A stretch of 14,283 bases of DNA. Source: Methanothrix sp. GTDB lineage: Archaea; Halobacteriota; Methanosarcinia; Methanotrichales; Methanotrichaceae. The translations under genes were made by a program, and so were the position numbers. Position 1 is the first letter of the stretch; every line of letters starts with the position of its first letter. Below are positions 1-7,068 of this stretch, piece by piece. Under the pieces are notes generated by a model. The model saw nothing but the letters and a program-made list of their open reading frames with translations, had not been told where the DNA came from and did no database searches. The DNA is taken from contig JAAZNX010000029.1 in NCBI GenBank assembly GCA_012798025.1, forward strand, positions 1 to 14,283, in the 5' to 3' direction.

Positions 1-275
1 AGGACGGTCACATCCTCCTCTTTGATCTGGTAGATCTCGCCTATGTTCTCCTTGAGGGCAAAGCACTTGCTGCAGAGAGGATAGAACTGGATATTTCCCT
101 CGTTATTGTGCATCATCCTCTCCAGACGCAGCCGGAGCTTCCCCCTGGTATTGTGGTTCATGAAGCCGTAGAAGGCACTCTCCTGGATGCGGATGCAGCC
201 GTAGTCCATCAAGGCCTTGGCTACTCTGTTTCTAAGGCCATTGTCACTGATGTCATAAATTATAATAGTATCCAC
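1..275 (-). CDS. cas2: CRISPR-associated endoribonuclease/integration factor Cas2 (partial, 3' end off the left edge)
   Basis: Cas2 forms the dimer at the centre of the Cas1-Cas2 spacer-integration complex. The reverse strand gives an open frame of about 91 codons running off the window. The start is GTG at 275-273: a TAA lies two codons upstream in frame, no other start is available, and GAGGT (283-287) sits 7 nt upstream. The N-terminus reads VDTIIIYDISDNGLRNRVAK, the ferredoxin-like first strand with the conserved Asp after IIIY. It continues through ALMDYGCIRIQESAFYGFM and RLERMM, the usual Cas2 order. A Cys pair (PLCSKCFAL) lies near residue 77. It begins 17 nt after the cas1 stop, so cas1-cas2 are probably co-transcribed leftward. 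Family identity is confident; the C-terminus is unseen. Confidence 0.93.
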   Translation of the reverse strand, partial: MDTIIIYDISDNGLRNRVAKALMDYGCIRIQESAFYGFMNHNTRGKLRLRLERMMHNNEGNIQFYPLCSKCFALKENIGEIYQIKEEDVTV

Positions 276-282
276 AGGTTAT

Positions 283-287
283 ACCTC
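283..287 (-). promoter_or_regulatory. Shine-Dalgarno site for cas2
   Basis: GAGGT on the minus strand lies 7 nt upstream of the GTG at 275-273. It supports the non-ATG start of cas2 and sits in the short cas1-cas2 gap. Confidence 0.7.
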
Positions 288-292
288 TGAGA

Positions 293-1306
293 TCACCATC
301 GAGGGGTGAAGGGCTCGTAGCATGGTCGCTCGCCCCGCAGGAACGTAGCCACGGTTGAAACCTGTGAGCGGATGATATTCCGCAGGATCTGGCTCTTCTC
401 CCGGTATGTTATGCGTTCGTCTAAGCGACCGTAAAAGGCAGAGGATGCTATCTTCAAGCCGTCCTTGGTCATGCGGCAGTCCTCCTGGAAGTGGCCGGGC
501 AACATCGCGCGCGCCAGGCTCACAACTGTACGGTCTACCACTAGCGGCCGGAACTCCTCCATCATGTCATAGACTAGCTTCTCCTGGCCGGGCCGGTCGG
601 CATGCAGGAAGCCTGCATAGGGATCGAGGCCAGCGTATAGTGTGGCCGCCCAGACCTCTTGCTCCAGCACGTAGTAGCCGAAGTTGAGCAGAGAGTTGAT
701 GTGGTCTTTTGCTGCTGGGTAGTCCCTCCCCGGAAAGCTCCATTCGGCGGGGATCAGCTTGGACCAGGTTTGCCAGTAGATCTCTGCGCCTGCGCCCTCT
801 ACGCCCATGATCCTATCCCGAACGTCTTCCACACAGCCTTTTATCAGGTCAAGCTGTGGGATAAGAGCCTCGATCTCGTTAGATCTCGCGCGAAATTCCT
901 GCCACAGTTCCGCACGTTCACCTTTCCACTTCTTCGCGAATGATTTGAGGAGTGAGGCCTGATTCCTCAATTTGCCCCGGATGAAGGACTTGGCTAAGTC
1001 GGTCCCGCGGGCATCGCCGTAGGCATAGTATTGCTCGCGTCGCGTCTTCACTGTGCCGCCAAGGCTTGCTGGAATGAGCCTTGCCACAGGCTTTCCATAG
1101 TAGCTAGCGAAGACGATCTCCACACCCATTTCGTCGGCCATCTCGATGGCGTCCGAGGATACTGAGACGCCTGAGCCCAGGACCAGGATCTGCTCCACCT
1201 TGCGGGCAGGGATGAGGACATCGGGCTCATTCTTGCGGGTTATGCGGAACTGCTCGCCGGACTTGCCGAGGAAGGAGCCGCGGTCTGAGAGGGTGATGCG
1301 GGACAT
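293..1306 (-). CDS. cas1: CRISPR-associated endonuclease/integrase Cas1
   Basis: Cas1 is the metal-dependent integrase that inserts new spacers with Cas2. The product is 337 aa, normal for type I/III Cas1. Residues 1-90 are the beta-rich N-terminal domain (ITLSDRGSFLGKSG, then LVLGSGVSVSSDAI and VEIVFASYYGKPVARL). The C-terminal helical domain carries the catalytic triad: E170 in MGVEGAGAEIYW, H235 in GFLHADRPG, and D247/E250 in YDMMEEFRPLVVDR. All expected acidic and His residues are present, so it looks active. The ATG at 1306 is preceded by GAGG about 8-9 nt upstream. It ends 17 nt before cas2 and is divergent from the remaining genes. No reverse transcriptase or Cas4 fusion is seen. Confidence 0.96.
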   Translation of the reverse strand: MSRITLSDRGSFLGKSGEQFRITRKNEPDVLIPARKVEQILVLGSGVSVSSDAIEMADEMGVEIVFASYYGKPVARLIPASLGGTVKTRREQYYAYGDARGTDLAKSFIRGKLRNQASLLKSFAKKWKGERAELWQEFRARSNEIEALIPQLDLIKGCVEDVRDRIMGVEGAGAEIYWQTWSKLIPAEWSFPGRDYPAAKDHINSLLNFGYYVLEQEVWAATLYAGLDPYAGFLHADRPGQEKLVYDMMEEFRPLVVDRTVVSLARAMLPGHFQEDCRMTKDGLKIASSAFYGRLDERITYREKSQILRNIIRSQVSTVATFLRGERPCYEPFTPRW

Positions 1307-1451
1307 GGTCAGTGCCTCGTGGTATGATGCTTCCTATTATTTTTGTTAGTGATAGTTCTTTCGCATCCTAATGAGAATGGATCTAGAGGATCTGGACTGA
1401 TGGCCGAGGGTAGCGGAGGGATCATAAAGGTAGGGATAGTATAGCATTATT
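1307..1451. promoter_or_regulatory. divergent intergenic region, probable cas1-cas2 promoter
   Basis: These 145 bases separate leftward cas1 from the rightward toxin-antitoxin remnant. On the minus strand an AT-rich run (AAAAATAATA, about 1334-1343) lies about 28-37 bases upstream of the cas1 ATG and could act as a TATA-like element with a very short leader. No strong BRE-TATA consensus is visible. A short direct repeat, GGATCT-AGA-GGATCT, occurs near 1379-1393. No CRISPR repeat or reading frame was found here. Confidence 0.3.
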
Positions 1452-1697
1452 ATGAACTGGCAATAGCGGATTGTTGCCGATCCTAAAGTTCTAGCTGGTA
1501 AGCCTGTCATCAGGGGTACTCGAATGGCGGTAGAGTTTGTTCTAGACCTCCTGGCAAATGGCTGGCCCGAGGGTGAGATCTTGAAGAACTATCCAAGATT
1601 GACCCATGAGGACATTCAGGCCTGCCTTGGCTATGCTGCTGCTTTGATAAAATCCAAGAGGGGCTACCCCATCAAGGTTTTGCAGGAAGGCACCTGA
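1452..1697 (+). pseudogene. DUF433-family antitoxin with in-frame amber codon
   Basis: DUF433 proteins are small HTH-type antitoxins paired with DUF5615 PIN-like toxins. The frame reads MNWQ, then TAG (1464-1466), then RIVADPKVLAGKPVIRGTR, LDLLANGWPEGEILKNYP and LTHEDIQACLGYAAAL to a TGA at 1695-1697. Apart from the TAG at codon 5 it is full length (81 positions) and matches the family throughout, including the GKPxIxGTR signature. MNWQ-x-RI is a normal N-terminus for the family, so TAG probably replaced a Glu, Gln or Lys codon. No other initiator precedes the conserved RIVADP segment; the next in-frame ATG (1524) would drop the first third. It overlaps the toxin start by 1 nt (TGATG). Most likely decayed; readthrough is a weak alternative. 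Confidence 0.75.
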
Positions 1698-2047
1698 TGC
1701 GCTTTTTGGTAGATGAGAACGTGCCTCTGAAAGCCGTTTTACTGCTGAGGGAAAGAGGCCATGATGTGGTGTTGATCTGCGAGTCTATGTCTCAGACGGC
1801 TGACGAGAATATCCTGGAGATTGCAGAAAAGGACTAGCGCATAGTGCTCACGTTTGTCAAGGACTTCGGCGAGTTGGCTTTCAGTAGCGGCCTTCAGGTT
1901 TCGTGCGGGATAATTCTATTTCGCATTCCATTGCTATCGGTTGATTATCTTGCTACTGCTATCCTCGAAGTTGTGGAGTCAAGGTCTGATTGGGCAGGCC
2001 ATTTTGCGGTGGCTGAATCGGGGCGTATTCGCATGAGGACGCTCTAG
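1697..2047 (+). pseudogene. DUF5615 PIN-like toxin with in-frame amber codon
   Basis: DUF5615 (PIN-like, Mut7-C related) proteins are predicted RNase toxins of DUF433-linked modules. The ATG at 1697 overlaps the antitoxin stop. The frame starts MRFLVDENVPLKAVLLLRER with the conserved early acidic residues (D6, E7), then GHDVVLICES and ENILEIAEKD. TAG at 1835-1837 (codon 47) interrupts it. The same frame resumes RIVLTFVKDFGELAF and runs to TAG at 2045-2047, for a normal family length of 116 positions. The family normally has TFDKDFG; here the first Asp of that motif is Val (GTC), a second lesion at a likely active-site residue. An internal GTG (1844) could start only a C-terminal fragment. The nonsense codon plus the active-site change make a dead toxin the best reading. 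Confidence 0.75.
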
Positions 2048-2192
2048 CTCCGCATCTGCTTCGCTATTCTCGCAGGGATAGGCACTTTTGGAGAACATAG
2101 GAAAAGCTTAACATATCAAAAGATGATAACCGTTTGAAAAAAGGTAAGTGCCATTAAAAAGGACATCTAGCAGTTACTTGGAAGGTAATTCG
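2048..2192 (+). promoter_or_regulatory. leader/promoter region of the cas3-III-C operon
   Basis: This is the only gap long enough to drive the plus-strand operon. An AT-rich block, GAAAAGCTTAACATATC (about 2101-2117), resembles a weak BRE-TATA arrangement and would place transcription start near 2140. A GGAAGGT Shine-Dalgarno site (2180-2186) stands 6 nt before the ATG at 2193. No inverted repeat suggesting an operator is evident. Confidence 0.35.
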
Positions 2193-5108
2193 ATGCCAGT
2201 ATCTGCGATAGTTATCAATCGACAACCCGAGATCTGCGAGGACGTGCCGCAGCCTCTTCTGGATCTATTTCAAGACTATACATTCCAGCAAGATGGGCGG
2301 AGGCTTTACCCATTTAGGCATCAGGCCGAGACATTCAAGCTCGTGGGTCAAGAGCAAAAAGAGGTATTCCTTGTTGCAGGGACTGCATCAGGAAAGACAC
2401 TGGCCATCGCCATCCCGCTCTTCTGGAAGCTGAAGCAGGGCCTGATAAGAAGGGTTCTCTTGATGTATCCTACTGTTGCCCTGCTCGAAGATCAACGCAA
2501 AGTTATGGATACACTGGCAGAGATAACGGGCTTAAAAGTCAGTCAGCTTCAGGGTGGAATGTCCAGGACCAAGCTAATCGAGGCTCTTAATAAGCCTGTC
2601 ATTCTGGCCACGCCCGATGAAGTGTACTGGTTCTTCAGAAAGAACGTGAAGTACAACAGCCTGCTGATTTACGGGCTTGCCCTCGTGGACGAGTTTGTCC
2701 TGGATGAAGGGCACTTGTTCAATGGCCTGATGCTGCGCAACCTGTCGCATCTCAAGAACAGAATTCAACTCCTGGGCGAGAAGATCGGCAAGCCTTCGAG
2801 ATGGCACATTCTAACGGCTACGCCAACGGAAGAGTTGCGCAGCCTGATGACAGCGGGCGCAGAAATACAAGGGCAGTCAAAATGCGGCGAAGTCGAAGTA
2901 ACCTTTCTGGAGCCTGCTGGCAGCTACAGCGAGAGGCAAGAAAAATTGGCTAGAGCTGCGGAATCGTCGCTTGAGGAAGGTTCAAACAAAGTTTTGCTCG
3001 TCTTCAATTCTGCAGATCTGGCGCATCGGGCGTTCGAGGGAATTCGCGGGAGAACTAACGCAGAAATTCCGGCAGAAATGAAGCTTCGATTTGGGCGAGT
3101 TCGCTGGGATCGTTTCAAGGCCTGGTTAGAGGAGGAAACGATTGGGCCTGAGATTGCTGGAGAGATCGAGCAATGGCTGAAACGTGAAGAACAGTTCTAC
3201 CTAAAGGACGTCGCCGATGGGACCAGTGCAAATGTGCCTGTGGATGAGCTTGCATCTAAATTCGCTAAGTTACTGGAAAGTCAGGCCTGGATTATCAAAC
3301 GGCTGGCGTATTCGGCAGACCGGGAGAAAAATCCCAACTTATTCGCCACTATTGATGCCAGGCTAAGCGGCAAAAGCAAGCTGGCCAGGCTAATATGTGC
3401 GTCCTTTAAAGACAGCATTAAAGGCGCAACAGATTTAGAAAGCCTGAAAGGGATGCTGGACAACTGGGTCGGCGACGTTCAGAGCAGGCTGGAGGGAATT
3501 TGGTCTGAGGGCTCGCTTAACTTGACTGCTCCTGAATTTAAGGAGATATCGTCGAGCCTGATAGAAGCGGGGCTACAGCCAGAGCTGGCAAATAAGTTTA
3601 CCGATTATCTCAAGTACTCTGTGGAGCTGCCGAAAGATGCGACTGACGGGCTCAGGATATCGCCCTCTGAGCTGTCCCGGCGTTACCTGGCGTTTTCGTA
3701 TTTCGGCTGGCTAATTAAAGACAAAGCCAAAAGAGATGATTTGACCGGACGGGTTCTTAAAGCCCTGGAGGACGGCCGTCTGGATGCAGAGACGAAGAAC
3801 ATCGCCTCCTGGAAGGATACGAAGATACCCGTTATCATTTACACCGGAAAGATGTCCAGGAACGAGCGGAGAGGTCTTATTGATGCCTTCGGGAAGCTGT
3901 CCAGGGCCATCTTGGTATCAACGCCTGCAGTGGAGGTCGGCGTAGATTTCGCTGCCGATACTCTGATAACTGAACAGTGTGATGGCAACGGTTTTCTCCA
4001 GCGGTTCGGAAGGGTCGGACGCAGGATTGGCGTTAAAGGAAAGGTAATAGTGCTGATCAAAGACCTCGAGACTTACGTTGATCTTTACAATCGATACAAA
4101 GATCGCTCTGAAGGCCTGAAGATGACCAGGGAGGAATTTTCTGCCCTGATCGCCTCCCCCGAAAAAGGAATCTTCCCCTCCAAGACTTACGTCGAAGGCT
4201 CTGATTTTCTGGATGCTACCCACTGGCTGGTCAACGCCCAGATTGGAGAGATTGGCGGATGGCTCAACAGGGCCATGTTCGGTGATGAAGCTGCCGCAGA
4301 GCTGGCCTGTGAGATGCAGAGGTCAGGTCTGCCCTTTGCCTATGGCCTGAGGTCAACGATGCCCGGCGTGAGCCTTCAGGGCGGAGCGGGTGGAGGAGAC
4401 CCGTTCTATATCCTGCGCAAGATCTACAACGACCGGCTTATCGCCAGCGATTCGCCTTTCGATATGGCCCAGGCCGACATGTGGCACATGGAGCTTTTAT
4501 GGAAGAGATCCCAGTGGAACATAGTAGTAGATGCTGCGGCCACCCTTGAAGCCAGCCAGGCGCTATTCTGGCTGCAGGATGGGAGGTGGCATCTTCAGAC
4601 AGGTTACGGAGTAGCCGCCGATTATGTCCGGCTTTTCCAGCGAGAAATAGAGCGCAACCTGTTAGGGCTTGAATCGAGCTTGAAGAAAGATCCGGATAGT
4701 GTGCTCGCAAAGCTTTCGCCCCATGCATCAAACCCCAAAGTGCGCCCGATACTGAGGTCGTGGGAAGCTCTGCCTGTTTTCTTCTCGCCTCATGCCAGGT
4801 TCGTCCTTGGGATGGGGGACGTCTATCTTCAGCGACAAGATGAAGAGGGCATTGTCGAGCCTGTGGAAGACCGGATGGGAAATCCGCTGGTCCTTCAAAA
4901 TCAGATCTGGCTGGTCCTCTACGGATACAGCAGCGAGAGGGCAGAGCGGCTGCTCAGTGATGTCTCGGCGCTTGACCTGGAAGAGCTGATCTGCGATTTG
5001 CAGACTCTGGAGGTGCAGGGCAGCCGGGCCATTGGACCTGTGATCCTGGAGAAGAGTGGCGGAGCGTGCTTTGATGTTTACAGGAGGCTGGTAGAGCATG
5101 CTTGTTGA
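2193..5108 (+). CDS. cas3: CRISPR-associated helicase Cas3' (separate from the HD nuclease)
   Basis: Cas3' is the SF2 helicase that unwinds DNA for the Cas3'' nuclease in type I interference. The ATG at 2193 is chosen for its GGAAGGT 6 nt upstream; an in-frame GTG at 2148 lacks a well-spaced site. It gives 971 aa. Motifs in order: YPFRHQAETF (39-48), Walker A AGTASGKT (62-69), MYPTVALLEDQ (Ia), Walker B-type DEGH (171-174), TATP (208-211), a motif IV-like strand VLLVFNSADLAHRAF (about 268), STPAVEVGVDF (motif V, about 575) and QRFGRVGRR (motif VI, 603-611). All catalytic motifs are intact. No HD domain is fused; cas3'' overlaps its end by 11 nt. About 260 mostly helical residues separate motif IV from the next RecA2 strand, and about 350 residues follow motif VI, so it is longer than typical stand-alone Cas3'. 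Arg codons AGG/AGA are common, unlike the downstream cas7. Confidence 0.9.
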   Translation: MPVSAIVINRQPEICEDVPQPLLDLFQDYTFQQDGRRLYPFRHQAETFKLVGQEQKEVFLVAGTASGKTLAIAIPLFWKLKQGLIRRVLLMYPTVALLEDQRKVMDTLAEITGLKVSQLQGGMSRTKLIEALNKPVILATPDEVYWFFRKNVKYNSLLIYGLALVDEFVLDEGHLFNGLMLRNLSHLKNRIQLLGEKIGKPSRWHILTATPTEELRSLMTAGAEIQGQSKCGEVEVTFLEPAGSYSERQEKLARAAESSLEEGSNKVLLVFNSADLAHRAFEGIRGRTNAEIPAEMKLRFGRVRWDRFKAWLEEETIGPEIAGEIEQWLKREEQFYLKDVADGTSANVPVDELASKFAKLLESQAWIIKRLAYSADREKNPNLFATIDARLSGKSKLARLICASFKDSIKGATDLESLKGMLDNWVGDVQSRLEGIWSEGSLNLTAPEFKEISSSLIEAGLQPELANKFTDYLKYSVELPKDATDGLRISPSELSRRYLAFSYFGWLIKDKAKRDDLTGRVLKALEDGRLDAETKNIASWKDTKIPVIIYTGKMSRNERRGLIDAFGKLSRAILVSTPAVEVGVDFAADTLITEQCDGNGFLQRFGRVGRRIGVKGKVIVLIKDLETYVDLYNRYKDRSEGLKMTREEFSALIASPEKGIFPSKTYVEGSDFLDATHWLVNAQIGEIGGWLNRAMFGDEAAAELACEMQRSGLPFAYGLRSTMPGVSLQGGAGGGDPFYILRKIYNDRLIASDSPFDMAQADMWHMELLWKRSQWNIVVDAAATLEASQALFWLQDGRWHLQTGYGVAADYVRLFQREIERNLLGLESSLKKDPDSVLAKLSPHASNPKVRPILRSWEALPVFFSPHARFVLGMGDVYLQRQDEEGIVEPVEDRMGNPLVLQNQIWLVLYGYSSERAERLLSDVSALDLEELICDLQTLEVQGSRAIGPVILEKSGGACFDVYRRLVEHAC

Positions 5109-5850
5109 TAAGTACAAAGAATCCCTGGGCAAGTCCAAAGGCCGCCAGAGCCTATACGATCACTGCCTCTCCAGCACACAGATCGCTCTGCAGGTGGCCC
5201 AAATGGCGGGCGAGAAGCCCGGCCCGAGGCTGGACCGGCTGGTCTTTGCCACATTCATTCACGATGTGGGGAAGCTCGACCCTAACTTCCAGGCCATGCT
5301 GGATGCTGTCTCAAAAGGAGAGAAGCTGCCAGCCAAGAAGGTGAAGCACGAGGCCAGCACCTTTGATTACGAGCTTCCGCAGCTCGTTTTAGGGAGCAAA
5401 GAGGAGATTGCAAAGGAGCTGCAGGAGGCTCTTGGATACAGGCTGGATCTGGCAAGCCTTGAGGGGGCGATGGAGCACATCTGGGCCTTTGCTGTGAGCC
5501 ATCACGGGCTGTTTTATCTGTCCTACGAGCGGGGCAGGGATCAGGTACTGCGGCCTCTGATCCGCCGCCAGTGGACCAGCTTTTATCCGAGCGAAGAGCG
5601 GAGGATCACGCTGGTGGACCTGCTCTTCGAGTACCATCCGCTGGGAGGCCTCGTGATGATATCGGATCTGGTGGCGTCGTACTGCTATGAGAAGGGGAAG
5701 GACTACCAGGCGCTCTTTGGGGAGGCCCGGAGCCTGGGGGAGCTGGTGGAGAGGCTGATCAAGCGGGCTGACGAGGTGGAGACGGGGATGGATGCGAGGG
5801 ATTACGGGCTGAGGGAGACGCTGAGGCTGGTGGGAGGAGGGCTACGATAG
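5098..5850 (+). CDS. cas3'': CRISPR-associated HD nuclease Cas3''
   Basis: Cas3'' is the metal-dependent HD-domain single-stranded DNA nuclease that works with Cas3'. The 250-aa product has the ordered HD ligands: H22 (LYDHC), H55-D56 in FIHDVGKLDPNF with K59, H84 in VKHEAST, and H135-H136 in AVSHHGLFY. These are the expected Cas3'' metal ligands, so it appears catalytically competent. The ATG at 5098 overlaps the cas3' end by 11 nt and has AGGAGG at 5082-5087. Separate cas3' and cas3'' genes are usual for type I-A-like systems. The TAG stop (5848-5850) is followed after a single base by the Cmr1-like ATG, so the nuclease is read on the same message as the type III genes. Its 3' part is GC-rich, and composition drops sharply at the next gene. 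Confidence 0.92.
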   Translation: MLVDKYKESLGKSKGRQSLYDHCLSSTQIALQVAQMAGEKPGPRLDRLVFATFIHDVGKLDPNFQAMLDAVSKGEKLPAKKVKHEASTFDYELPQLVLGSKEEIAKELQEALGYRLDLASLEGAMEHIWAFAVSHHGLFYLSYERGRDQVLRPLIRRQWTSFYPSEERRITLVDLLFEYHPLGGLVMISDLVASYCYEKGKDYQALFGEARSLGELVERLIKRADEVETGMDARDYGLRETLRLVGGGLR

Positions 5851-5851
5851 A

Positions 5852-7066
5852 ATGGAAAAAATGGAGATTAAGCTAAGAACTTTAACGCCGCTTTGGACTG
5901 GCGGGGTGGATCAAACTTCCGATCGTTTGCATGAGACGGGCTTGATCGGGTCGTTACGCTGGTGGTATGAAGCGCTGGTGAGGGGCCTTGAAGGATTCGC
6001 TTGTGATTCAACAAGCGAAAATCCCGAAGTACGTTGCGCTTTTGATAGCAAGGCCTACGAAAAGGCCAAAAAGGAAGGACAAAGCAAAGATGAAGCAATT
6101 CGTGCAGGGTTGAAGACGGTTTGTCCTGTGTGTTATGTTTTCGGCTGCACAGGCTGGGCACGGTTGTTTCAGTTGCGGGCAATTGAGGTGCCGATGACCT
6201 CATTACACTTCCGCACAACGCTTAACATGAACGGAGGCTGGCTAAAACGGGTATTCGGAGGTGAAAAAGGCGACATTGAAAACTTGCAAGTGCCGTATGG
6301 GGAGTTGCATTTGCAATTTACGCCCCGGCGCTATGACGAAGAATACGCTAGAACCCAGTTCGCGCTTGCGCTGCGCATAGCGGCGGAATATGGTGGCCTC
6401 GGAGCCAGGTTGCAGCATGGCTTTGGGCAGATCGCTTATCCAAAAGGCTTAGAAGATGTAAGCATTGCGAGCGGCCATTCGCAGCTGAAAGCAAAAATCC
6501 AGCAGGGCTTTCTCCGCTCCAATGGTACACCGATTGAGACGCCCTTTGACCTGAAGAATTTTGTCAGCCTGACCTATCACGTCTCTAGTGATAAATTAAA
6601 AGATTTCAAGGAAGATCAATCACACATAGGAAGTTCAAAGAAAAAGCAGGAAATAGCTTATCTGCCATGCGTGTTCGACCTGCGTTACAAAGGCGAAGGT
6701 AAATGGGGTATGCGACAATGGCTTAAGGAAAAAAGATGGAAAGAATCGGATGATCCCAAAAATCTAGGAGAGATTGATCTCCTGCTCGGTCCGCGTTCTC
6801 AGTGGAGATCCGGAGGGAAGGAAAAGAAGATTGATGAAGAATTGCGTACCGCAAGCCGAGTCTTCTTCGGCATGCCCTATTGCAAAGACGAGAGCACTTA
6901 TGTGTTGCGTGTATGGGCCTTTCTGCACCCTGAGCTGAGAGACCATTTATCAGATGTCGCTGCTCTGAAAAATCTGTGTAACGAGTATATCAAGTACGTA
7001 CTTGATGTCCAGCCGGTTTCGATTGTCTTTGGCGAGCAGATTTTGAATCAAACGCAAGGAGGCTAA
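5852..7066 (+). CDS. cmr1: Cmr1-like RAMP protein (Cas7 superfamily), type III-C
   Basis: Cmr1 is a Cas7-fold RAMP at the target-3' (head) end of type III-B/III-C effector complexes. The 404-aa product starts with the family signature LRTLTPLWTGGVDQTSDRLH, then ETGLIGSLRWWYEALVRGLE (28-47). It has a Cys cluster, CPVCYVFGC (C91, C94, C99), matching the CPxC-x2-FG motif common to RAMPs. The glycine-rich RNA-binding loop is GGLGARLQHGFGQI (181-194). ATG 5852 lies 1 nt after the cas3'' stop with GGAGG (5836-5840) 11 nt upstream; an in-frame ATG at 5861 is the alternative. No RAMP RNase Asp is expected in this subunit. The gene is visibly AT-richer than the end of cas3''. Confidence 0.9.
   Translation: MEKMEIKLRTLTPLWTGGVDQTSDRLHETGLIGSLRWWYEALVRGLEGFACDSTSENPEVRCAFDSKAYEKAKKEGQSKDEAIRAGLKTVCPVCYVFGCTGWARLFQLRAIEVPMTSLHFRTTLNMNGGWLKRVFGGEKGDIENLQVPYGELHLQFTPRRYDEEYARTQFALALRIAAEYGGLGARLQHGFGQIAYPKGLEDVSIASGHSQLKAKIQQGFLRSNGTPIETPFDLKNFVSLTYHVSSDKLKDFKEDQSHIGSSKKKQEIAYLPCVFDLRYKGEGKWGMRQWLKEKRWKESDDPKNLGEIDLLLGPRSQWRSGGKEKKIDEELRTASRVFFGMPYCKDESTYVLRVWAFLHPELRDHLSDVAALKNLCNEYIKYVLDVQPVSIVFGEQILNQTQGG
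7056..7062 (+). promoter_or_regulatory. Shine-Dalgarno site for the Cmr6-like gene
   Basis: AAGGAGG lies 6 nt before ATG 7069 and overlaps the last codons of the Cmr1-like gene. It indicates coupled translation. Confidence 0.7.
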
Positions 7067-7068
7067 AA

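Noticed and set aside
108..290. A 60-codon plus-strand frame over the left edge
   Set aside because: It is the antisense of cas2, which has a clear family match and a Shine-Dalgarno site.
1307..2192. Possible CRISPR array between cas1 and cas3
   Set aside because: No regularly spaced repeats; the space is filled by the TA remnants, and only a 6-bp direct repeat (GGATCT) was noticed.
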